This document shows positions 9,604-21,600 of a stretch of 64,000 nt of DNA, in pieces (positions within the stretch are counted from its first letter, which is position 1; the number at the start of each line of letters is the position of its first letter). Below the pieces are notes generated by a model. It was not told where the DNA came from. It did not search any database and saw only the letters and a list, made by a program, of their open reading frames with translations. This DNA is from Erodium maritimum (taxonomy: Eukaryota; Streptophyta; Magnoliopsida; Geraniales; Geraniaceae): positions 80,646,523-80,710,522 of the forward strand of contig OY997589.1 of assembly GCA_963921825.1 (NCBI GenBank), written 5' to 3'. The position numbers and the translations under genes are program-made.

Positions 9604-12600
9604 CTAGCAAGGTCCGGTCCTCTTCCTCTCCACAAGCCCTCTCCAATACTTGGTAACTTCCTGCTCGATTTGCACGGCACTCTTGTTAGCCTTGACGGTA
9701 ACGGCAATGCGGCTAGGGAGCTGGTCCATCTCCTTCAAGACCTTCTCCATGTCCGAGATGAGCCTCTCTGCCAGGCCCCGGCTGAAATCCTCCCTGACGA
9801 CGACTCTAAGCACCGCAACATGCTCAGCGTCCGCTGGCATGGTATACGCCGGGACAATCCACCCGAACCTCCTTAGACTCTCCGATATCTCGAACACCGT
9901 GTGCTTCGTGCTGTCTTTCAAAGAGAAGGCCACTAGAGGCACGCCAACGTCCTTGGACACAACCTCGAACCTCCCCGTCTTCTCCAATCCTTCTTTCAGT
10001 ACTTTCGCGTTGTTCATGCAGTTTTCGATGATGTTCTTGTAGCCCTTCACGTGGATCAGTGAGATGGATATCAAATTTTGATACAGAAACAAAACATAGA
10101 ACGTTATGGTCCTAAGATTAACAATTTACTTCATCCTTACCTCAAATCCTAGGCGAATGAACTGGTAATATTGAGCAATGATCTGACTGGAACCTGTAAA
10201 TTCAATTACAACAAGTTATGCATAAAGGTCATCTCATGTTCTATTATGTTTCTTGGTTTGCAAGCAACCTCTCTTGTAAGACTTCTTTGGTTTCTTTGAG
10301 GTTCTCATTTGAGAATGCTCTAGTTTGTTAGTCTTATTGAGGGCTCTAACCTTGTCCTATACTTTTATCTCAAAGGTTAGGATCAATGAAATCATTTGCT
10401 GATAAATAAAAAAGATACGCATAAATTTATAGGCTCACTATCTAATATAAACTGACCTTAAGATATAAAGTGAAAACTATTATCAATAGAGTTTTATAGA
10501 AAATGTTTCAAACTTTAAATAGTGAAAAATGTTTAAAATGATGAACATGAAGTCATAAATATTTCATTATATTTAACATATTGTTTCATGGTTTCGAAAA
10601 AAACCAATTTTACTATTCTTGACATAGTTTTATAGAAAATGTTTCATACTTTGAAATAGTGAAAAATGTTTAAAATGATTAATATGGAATCATAAATGTT
10701 TCATTCTATTTAACATGTTGTTTCAAAACCAATTAAAAACGAATGTTTCATAATAAGAAATTTAATGTTTCATTTTCCTAATTTTATCTCAGTCATTCAT
10801 ATATAGCAATCCTGATAATGCTCCTAAATTTGTATGCAAACTATGACCAAAAGAACTTGGGACCTCAAATAAAGGTGAGACTGTGAGAGAGCTCCTCACC
10901 ATCATGTTAACTCAAGTGGACAGTTGAAAACCCAATTATAATTCCATATTCCAATGTGAGTTATACGGACAAATTCGTTTACTGGTTTGCATGTTGATTA
11001 TCTATAAGAAGCGAATTCATTTAAAAGTGAAATTAAGGTTTTAGACCTCTGATGCTAAGCATGTTACCTTTAGAGAAGTTGAGAGTGAAAGTTGGCTGAT
11101 CGGTTCCAAGATAGTTGATGTGAAAGACAAGATCATCCGGTAAGTCTTCCTTAGACCTCCAAACCACCCAACCAACACCAGCATACACAAGGCCATACTT
11201 GTGACCACTAACATTGATGCTCTTCACCAACGGTAACCGGAAATCCCACTCGAGGTCCGGGTAAAGGAACGGGGCTATGAACCCTCCGCTAGCAGCACCA
11301 ACGTGCACGGGAGTGTCCCATCCCGTTTCCTCATTCTTTTCGATAAGAAGATCATTAAGGAGCTTCACATCCTCGAACTCTCCCGTTAAGGTCGAGCCCA
11401 AAATGGCCGCCACGCATATGGTGTTCTCGTCCACCAACTCAACTGCTTTCTTAGGGTCCATAACATAGTATCCTTCCTTCAGCTTCACTTCCTTGAGCTC
11501 GACCTCAAAGTACCTCGCAAACTTCTCCCAGCAAACCTGATCGATTCAACTAAAAACTTGAGCTGATAGAACAGAGTCGTGTAGTACTTGTAGGTGTGTG
11601 TCGTGTTAGGGGGTGAGTTACAGACCTGGACATTAGCTCCGGTGACAATGTTGGGCTTATCGTAGGGTTTGCCCTCGAGTTTTCGCTTGTGCTGCCATTT
11701 TCTTTTGAAGGCAAGTCCGGCCAGCATTATGGCCTCTGATGAACCCACGGTGCCTACACCAATTGCTGTTTCGTTGTTCGCAACTGGAGCGTTGAATAGG
11801 TGCGCTATCATATTCACACACCGATTCTGCAACAAAATTAAATTCAATTACCTTTCAAATTAAAACAATATGTAAAGGAAGATTATATTGGCCTGATCTA
11901 ACCATAGTTAATCGGATGAAATAGGTCATATCTTCTTATATGGATTACAAACTTGTATAGGTAATGGATGAAATAAAATAGATGATCCAGATTAAAGAGG
12001 TTCATTGATGACATGAATCATAAATACGTGAAACTTTAAATTTTTCTATGCTTAAAATGCCTAAATCAATATCGTAGTATTCTCATTAAATCCATTTGAT
12101 CTAATGACTCGTGTTTATTTAGGGAGTTTTAATAATAAACACCGAACCTTCCAGGAGATGCCAAGAAAACTCATGTTACAAACATTGAACACTACTCTAA
12201 TTGATGGGAGACTGAACCTTCTAAGAGAGACAAGGAAAGTGATGTTTTATCATCGGTAAAACAAATTTAAAATAAAACCTCTTTAAAACTGAAAAAGCAC
12301 AACCAAATAGTATTCCAACACTTGAATATCTATGACTACAACCAACAATCCTATAATGGATGAATAAGACTACAACCAGGAAAATACAGCACAAACTCGA
12401 AAACTAGTTTAAAAACTCAGTCTCAAAACAATCCAACAAGAGAATAGTATACTAAAACAGGTCTCAATAATCAAATTTTACCAACATTAAGAACAAAGGC
12501 GTAAATGAAGTCAAAACTTGGATTTTCCAATCATGAAGATGCAATATTAAATAAGGTCAAAACCCAAAATTTTCAACCGTTAAGTACCAACGATATTCAT

Positions 12601-15600
12601 ATAAACCCAACCAACGGCCAAAAGTGAAGGATACTCAGTCTCATCAGGACCATCAACATGTCATACAGAATGGAAGGCGGTCACTAACAAGTCGACGTCC
12701 AACACCGCAAACGACGGAGGATGAATTGGTGGGAAAACCCACCCGAACACACTATACTCAAGAAACAAATCCGGAGATAAAGAGCTAAAAGACACAATGA
12801 CCAAACCACTCACTAGCGTCCAACACCCTAAATCGACGAGCCCTAACCACGAATGTGAAAGGAAGTAGATGAATATCAAACACATAACGATAAAGGAACA
12901 ATATAAGGAAACAAATCTGAAGCAGAAGAGTTCGATTACTACTACCAGCACCACGGCGGACCATCAGCTCCACGACGATCAGAACCTTTAAGGGTGAAGA
13001 AATATGTCCCACGACCAAAGTTGAAACGAAACGTTAGGAAACCAAACGAACCACCAAATGTGGCTAGACCATAACCACAATGATCAACACCTGCGAGGAG
13101 GAAGAAACATGTCCTACGGCCAAAACTGAAACTAGCCACCTACGATGACACGAGAGAGGCTCCACCAACACCACTGCGGAGAGCTGATCTACACCAGAGC
13201 ATTGAAAACATATGAAGGTTATTATGGAAGCTACTACTAAAATACGGGAGCTTGGGAAAAACTCCAACGAAATTCCCCTAAGGCTAGAGCGTCACTGACA
13301 CAAAACAGGCACGACCACTTCTCATTATCTGCAAGACGAGATCCGATCATGTGTAGGAAAGCAGATTCTAGCGTGGCAGTACACACTCCGGCGAACATAC
13401 CAGCGAACTGAAAACAAAGAAAGCTACTTGTGAGGCGACTGGCTCCGTTAGGGGTGTCCATGGGCCGGGCCCCGGCCCCATGGCTAAATTTTGGAACCAA
13501 CCCGGAGTGACCGGGTCCAAAAAAAATAACCCATTCCCCGCTCCAGGCCCAAAAAACGACTTTTGAACCCACCCGTATGAATTATGGGCCGGTTCACCGG
13601 GTTGGACCGATCCACCCGAATTGCTTAAAAAATGATCAAATTAATACATTGACAGTAACACAATATAATTTCAAAAAAAAATCATTGGCCAAAAAACCAT
13701 TAAAAATCATTGACAGTAACACATCGAAGGATGTGAATAAATCTATATACACACATAAGTCGGAAGTGAATAAATCTACTCAGTACTCACATGAACCCTC
13801 GAAATGAATGGAGGAAGAAGAAGAGTTGCATGCGGCGCCGACATCGTTCATTTACAGCCCTCAATTTCCAAGGAAAGTAGGATAGGCCCTTTGTGTCGCG
13901 TGCGGTACAACGGTAGTCTACTATAGTATTAGTATATTAATTAAATGTTTAAGGGCCAAGGGCCATTAAGGCTTATGAGTTATGACCGGGTGGGCCGGGT
14001 TCATGTGGTTTTAAAACTTTCAACCCGGGCCCGGGCCCATTCACTCCGGATCAAGATATTAGAGAACCGGTACCGCCCCCATAACCCATGGGGCTAGGCC
14101 CAATGGGGCCGGTTGGTCCGGATTGACCGGATGGGTCGATTTCCGGATTAATTTTGGACACCCCTAGGCTTCGTAAAGCCCAAGCTCCTCACAAGCCACC
14201 TCAGATCAAGTTCTAGTCATTGGATTCAAGATCCAAATGAGCCCCACAACCATAAGCAATAGCAGCAACTCCAGCAAAATAGAGTTGTCACCATGTCGAG
14301 CAGGACCACTGACCATACGTTGCACCACAGAGGAGAAAGACCACATCGGTAGCAACCAAAGCAAGGAAATGCCGACAACTGTCACGAGATACAGATATAC
14401 GAGCGCACAAAGTTGACGAAGGCAAGAAAAACATGAGAAGCAGCACAAAAACGGAGCAACTTTCCAGATTTACTCAAACTCGGCGAAAAAAAACGGAACT
14501 GCCACCGGATGAGCCTAAAGCCTGTATAATCCAGCGCCCAAACGGTGACCAAGCGACGCTTGAAATGAAGAAGAGAAGGCCACCATAGATATACCACCTC
14601 TGACCAGAAAGGAAACCAACACTACCCTGAGTGGCAGACCCGACCACAATAAGAGCAGAGCTTCCCCGTGATCCACTCTCAGCTCTAGAAGAACACATCC
14701 AAATTGCGTCAATTCCTTACCGTCCATGCCTCCATCAAACCTGCCACCGCTTCCATCGCCTGCATGGGTTCTGTTGTAATCCCCCATGTCTCTTCGAGCA
14801 TCGGAGATACATGTGACAAGGTCATTTTTCCGACCTTCCATGTAGAGGTATCTCTGTCTTCGAACCCTCTTGTTACTTGCAGTAGGCGCCCTCGTAAACC
14901 AGACATAAAAAGACGATCCAGGGCGTCGGCTCCTGTCCGGTTTGGTTCCTACCTGCTTAGGGTGTTAGGGACTCTGTCATCTCCTCCCCCTCCCCTGGGG
15001 GATATCCAGAGAGGAATCGCAACTTGTTCCCTATCAATAGGAACACTGGGCTATCTGATCACCTCTTAGACAGATAGGTCATCGAGATTGTACCAAGGGA
15101 TGTCATCCTTGGTTAGGGTCTTGCCACCCGTATCTCTTGATGACATTCAGGAGACTTTGCAGCCTACTCCCTCTTCTTGGACGAGGACGTTGTCATTGAT
15201 ATCCCCACACACAACTGGATCAGACCTCTCTGGTTTGCCTCTAACATGGAATGGCGGGGCGCCTACTCAATAAACGATCGTACAAAGAAGACACCATGCT
15301 TTGGGTCATTACGAAGGGATGGGCCCCCTCAGTCAATGGCTTGATCATAAAAGATCTGTCTCTAGGGCTGCATGGGTTCAAATTATGAAGCTGGCTAAGC
15401 AAGGGAAGACACGTCGGTTTTGGATAGAGGACGGGTTGCTCTATGCCAAGTGACGTCGGTTGTTCATTCCAAAGTGGGGAAACCTGCGGAGTAAGATCAC
15501 CCAAGAGTGCCATGAGACTTTGTATGGTGGGCACCCGGGACAGCGCAGGACGAGGGCTTTGATCGAAGCGGCCTACTATTGGCCGGACATGCGAGACGAG

Positions 15601-18600
15601 GTCGAGAACTCTGTGCGGACCTGTTTGGTTTTCCAATAAGACAAAGTGGAGCAACGCCTTCCCGCGGGGTTGCTTGAGCCGCTGCCGGTACCAACCCGTG
15701 CATGGGAAAATGTTAGCATGGATTTCATCACGGGTTTGCCAAAGTCCGAAGGCAACAACACCATCATGGTCGTTGTTGATCGTTTCACCAAGTATGGCAC
15801 TTTCATTCCAACCACGAAGGAGTGCAAAGCGGAATTTGCATCAAAGCTCTTTTTAAAACATGTGGTAAAAAATTGGGGTTTGCCTCGGACGATCATAAGT
15901 GATCGTGATGCTCGTTTCACGGGAAAGTTTTGGACGGAGTTATTCCGTCTCATGGGGACCGAGCTATGTTTTTCAACTAGCTTTCATCCCCAAACTGATG
16001 GCCATACCGAGAGGATTAATGGTTTGCTTGAAATATATTTGAGGCATTCTGTAAGCGCTAACCAATCTTATTGGGCAGGCTTGCTGGATGTCGCTCAGTT
16101 CTCCTACAGTTTGCAGCGGACCGAGTCAAACACCACGAGTCCCTTCGAGCTAGCAACGGGACAGCAACCACTCACTCCGCATACTTTGGAGACGGGATAC
16201 AAAGGAAGTAGCCCGGGCGCCTATGGTGCAGCCAAAGATTGGCACGAGAAGAGGGCCATTGCTCGGTCCTACCTCGACAAGTCGGCCCTAAAGATGAAGA
16301 AGTGGGCCGACAAGCGTCAACGGCCTCTAGAATTCCGAGTGGGCGACTTAGTCATGGTGAAGTTCCACGGGCACCAAGTCAAGTCCGCGAGGAAGCTTCA
16401 CAAGGGTCTGATAAGGCGGTTCGACGAGCCATACCCTATCGTTAAGAGGGTTGACCGAGTTGCCTACAAGGTTGAGCTGCCCCCACAGCTCCGACTCCAC
16501 CCCGTCTTCCATGTTAGCAAGTTGAAACGCTACTATGGGGACCAGGAAGAACCAGGGCGTGGTGAATCAAGTCGTGCACCACCTGCCACCTTTATTTCAT
16601 ATGACAAGAAAGTCGAAGAGATCCGTGGCAAGCGCACAGTTAGAAGGAAGTCTGTCTCGGCCTACATCAAGTACTTACTGAAGTGGAAGGACCTCCCTGA
16701 TGCCGAGGAAAGTTGGGAACCGGCCAAAGACCTATGGCAATATGAAGACAAGGTGATGGAGTATGAGGGAAGCTTGACGGGGACGTCAAGGCCATAGGTG
16801 GGGGAGAATATTAGATACTATTTTGATGCCTATATACTATTATAGCTATACCATGACGTTTTTGGGAAGTTAGCATGAGGATGGCATGCTCTTTTGGTTG
16901 AAAAACGCTGCTGCCCGGTCACCTGGTTGACATGGCCAGCAGCTTGGCGAAGTGGTGAGCAGATCTGACTTGGCGACCTATTTGAGGACCTTAGCGATGT
17001 GGCGAGCTGCGTGGTTGAGATGGTTGATGAAAGTATTGAATGAGCAGCTCGGGCTGACTTGGAAATGTGCTAACTTGGGCAAAACTTGAGCCAACACTTG
17101 CCTCCAACACTTTGGCACAAGCACCTTAGTTGGAAAGTGAAGCAAGAGGTGTCTAGCATGCATAAGGGAAGAGTGGCATGGCTAAGGAGGAGCTGGCCAC
17201 TTCTCATTCACTAGCTTCATGGCTAAGAATCCTTGTAACTAGTATAAATAGTGAAGCCTTGTATAGAATTCAGATATGTTACACTCTTTGTATTTTTCCA
17301 CACTTGGAATATACTTTCTCTTTCAAGCCAAGAACCTCTTTGTGCCTTGATTTTGATCCTCTTTCATTTCTCTTTGAATCTCCTTAGTGTTGTAGGAGGA
17401 AAGGCTGACTTGGGACGGTTTTGGCATCGTTGCCTCGTCCAAGTGTTGGGCGCCCAAGAGAGTTAATTGAGGGTGTTTCACCGGGTACGCCTTTTTCTCC
17501 TTGAGGAATTCCATCCCCAAGACTAGGTCGTAGTCATCCATCGGAGCAACGGTCAGGGACACATCGCTCTTCCAAGCGCCAAAACACAATGGCACCTTCT
17601 CCACGATCCCCTCAACCGGGACGGGAGGTGAATTCACCGTCTTCAAGGACACAACAGATCCTTGAGCCCTTAGACCGAGGCGGTCTGCCTCATGCTTACT
17701 AATGAAACCATGAGATGCAACCGTATTGACCATAATCAAGGTCGTCTTTCCATTGATAGTACCTTCAAAATACAACAAAGATCGATCTTTGGCCACCACG
17801 GGCCTTCCCTCATTTTTCTCGGCCACTCTGGTCGGCTGCCTATTCAAGGCTCCCAATCGCAAGCTGCCAATACTCGCAGGTTGCTCCTGCTCCTCCTCTT
17901 GGCCACTACCTTGGCCAATAGCATTCATCCTCCTCTGAGGACACTCGCGTGCCATGTGAGGGCCCTTGCAAATAAAGCAACTAAACCCTCGGCTACTCTC
18001 GCCTTACTGTGGCTTTGGCCTAGGCTGGTTGCCACGGCCTCCTCCAAACCGTCTCTTCCTCGGTACGAATTGTTTTGGGACCCATAGTTGGGTCTTGGCC
18101 TGGCTCGTTGGGCTGGTTCTGCCCTTATTGGAAAGCTATAGTCCTTCATCTTCTCGGCCACATCTAAGGTCGTCCGGATATCTCCCACGTTCTGCCTCGT
18201 GAGCTCGGTTTGAGCCTAAGGCTTAAGACCAGCCATGAAATTGAACAGGAAATCTGTCTTGTTCATGTCTTTCACCTGAATCATGAGCGATTGGAACTCC
18301 TTGACATAGTCAGAAATTGAAGCATGGTGCTTCAACTCCCTCATACGCCTCCGAGCATCCATGATAGCATTCTTGGGATAGAACTGTTCTTTAAGAGAAT
18401 CTTTAAACGAATTCAAAGAATTAATATCGCAAGTACCTTTGGCGATTTCACTGTACTTTCGCCTGCACCAAGCAGCTGTGATGTCTTCGAGGTATGAGGT
18501 TTCAACTTGAAGCTCAAGCCTATCATCGCCAAAGTTCAACGCTTCTTAATAATGGTCTAGTTGCCACATAAAATGATCGAGCTATTGAGCATCCCGTCGG

Positions 18601-21600
18601 CCTCTATAGCACTTCGACTTAGGGATCTCGGACCGTACAAGTGATGTCCTTGGCTGTCCAGTTTCAGCGGGCGCGGCCATCGCACGCTTCAGCACCTTGA
18701 TGTCGTCCCACACCTCGTCAAGGTAGTGCTCCATGTCTGCCTCAACCTTGTCGATGCCATTCATGGCCCTTCTATCAATATTCCGGAGTTCACTCCAAAG
18801 GTTCCCATGGCTTTCCAACGTTCGCTTTAAGTCTTCAAGCGTTTTTATACGCATCCTTGCGCCTACAAGCTCAGCGTTTTCCTCTGCCAAGACCTTCTCG
18901 TTAGCCTCCACTCTAGCCAACAGCTCTTCGTACTTGTAGGTGGGTCTAGGGATCTCAGATTCGACCTCCACGTATTGTTCCCTTGATTGGTTGCGCGTGA
19001 CTCTTCCTTGGGTAGGAGCAGCTTCCTCTAGCCCACGAACATCGACCTCTTTGCCTGCCATCTTCTTCCTCAGATCGCTAGATCAACCGCTAGCTCTGAT
19101 ACCACTTGAAACGCCCTCAATTAACTCTCTCAGGCGCCCGGCACTTGGACGAGACAACGATGCCAAAACCGTCCCAAGTTAGCCTTTCCCCCTACAACAC
19201 TAAGGAGATTAAAAGAGAAACGAAAGAGGATCAAACTCAAGGCACAATGAGGTTCTTGGCTTGAAAGAGAAAGTATATTCCAAGTGTGGAAAAATACAAA
19301 GAGTCTAACATATCTGAATTCTATACAAGGCTTCACTATTTATACTAGTTACAAGGATTCTTAGCCATGAAGCTAGTGAATGAGAAGTGGCCAGCTCCTC
19401 CTTTGCCATGTCACTCTTCCCTTATGCATGCTTGACATCTCTTGCTTCACTTTCCAACTAAGGTGCTTGTGCCCAAGCGTTGGAGGCAAGTGTCGGCTCA
19501 AGTTTGGCCCAAGTTAGCACCTTTCCAAGTCAGCCCGAGCTGCTCATTCAGTACTTTGATCAACCATTTCAACTAGGCAGCTCGCCACATCGCTAAGGTC
19601 CTCAACCAGGTCGCCAAGTCAGACCTGCTCGCCACTTCGCCAAGCTGCTGGCCATGTCAACCAGGTGACCGGGCAGCAACGATTTTCAACCAAAAGAGCA
19701 TGCCATCCTCATGCTAACTTCCCAAAAACGTCATGGATGGCTAGTATATCTATAATAGTATATAGGCATCAAAATAGTATCTAATATTCTCCCTCACCTA
19801 TGGCCTTGAAGTCCCCGTCAAGCTTCCCTCATACTCCAGCACCTTGTCTTCATATTTCCATAGGTCTTTGGCCGGTTCCCAACTTTCCTCGGCATCGCGG
19901 CGGTGTCTCCCCAACCCAGCCAAATTTCCAATCATACCGGCGGCTCTGAGTACCCCACAGGCGATGACCCGGGACCGATCGAAGCACCTCCTCACGGAGG
20001 AATTCCCTTCGACCGGAACTGCCAAGGAGTCGGAACTTCAGTCTTCTCTGGACGGTCTGCAGGACGGGTTTTGTTCCTGCTCTCTGGAAGATGAAGAAGA
20101 GATTGAGGTGGTGGTCCCGACATCTCGGGCGACGACGTCAGCGGCACTGGCTCACCAACAATGGGGTTGCTAGGCCTGCTTTGGTCAACAAAGCCCCCTT
20201 TGGAAGGACATGCTCCTCCGTATCATTACCAATGCATGGGGGAAGGCTGCGGAAGGGCTAGTGGACAAAGACCTAGGGCCGGGACTATTCGGCTTCTACT
20301 TTCGGTCTTCGGAGTCTAGGGCGTGGGTCCGTGGTAAAGAACCTTGGTGCTTCGATCGCCGAGTCATGTTGTTTGGGGACCTGGACCCGTGCGCTCGGGA
20401 GATGTCTACCCTTGACCGGGTACAATTATGGGTCCATGTTAGCGGACTAACGCCTTTGGTTCGTACGAGAGAGACGGTGTCTCTATATGGGACGCCCTGG
20501 GGATGTGTGTCGATGTCCCATGTGACCAATGGGGCATGTGCTGGGGAGGGACCGTCAGGGTCAGATTCTGGCACCTCATGGAAAGACCCCTGAGAAAGGG
20601 GCTAGTTCTCCGGTTCCCTGAGTTCCTGGAGCCTATTAGAGTGGATCTCACGTACTCAAAGCTTCCGAGCTTCTACTATAACTGTGGCCGACTCGGCCAT
20701 ATCATGAAGGACTGTACGTGGGTGGTTTGGGGGCCACCTCGATTTGGCTCTTTCCTGCTAGAGTATGATAGGGAGAAGCAGGTCAAACGGTACGCCATAG
20801 ACTGGGGGGAGAAGGCCAGCTTACCTAGCCCACCCCCCTCCCCCGGATTTTGGCCCGCTAGGTCCTTTGAAGCTGACCAAAGCTCCTCGGACTCCCACGC
20901 CTCTACGGCTGGAGTTTCAGGGTTCGACCAGTAGGGCTCAACCTCAACCCCCTGCCTCTCGTCCAGGGGTTCTACCGCAACATTCCATTCAGGATGCAAG
21001 AGCTCGTGCGGAAGTGGGAGCAGCGGAGGCGCTATTGTCCAGAGCGGCTGGACTAGGGGTTGGCCAGGATACCCTTAAAAGGTCGGCGATTGGGGACCCT
21101 CGAGAGGATCAATTCAGGCCGGGAAAGCAGCCCCGGCAAGAGGAATGAGTAGTGAACCAGGCATCAGGGACAGGACCTGGGAGGGGTCCCTGTATGATGC
21201 GCTGCCTCCGCCTATCATTTTTACCGTCAAGGTCCCTCTGGATCTCCGGTCTTCTAGTCTCCTCATTCGTCTTCTATCATTGTCCGTGAAGCATCAAAAC
21301 ACCGTCTGTGGCGATTATAGTACTAAAAGGGTTAGAGAACCATTGTTCATCAATTCTGACCCTCTCTTAGTGATCGATGAGCTTGCTCCTCGATACACAT
21401 TTCTGTAATCATGATTGATCAATAATATTACCCCTTTCGCTCAAAAAAATAGTTTAGATGTAGAATTATCTACGGATAGTCTGTTATCCCTCTATTTTTT
21501 TTATAAGAAAATTTTTTCATTGATAAACCCTTTTTTGAGGTAAAAGAGGAAGAATACAGGCCAACAAGGGCATAAAAGGGAGATTCCCTAAGATGATCAT

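Noticed and set aside
9547..10042. Rightward ORFs over the GAD last exon
   Set aside because: They are antisense shadows of GAD exon 5, whose leftward frame matches the family throughout.
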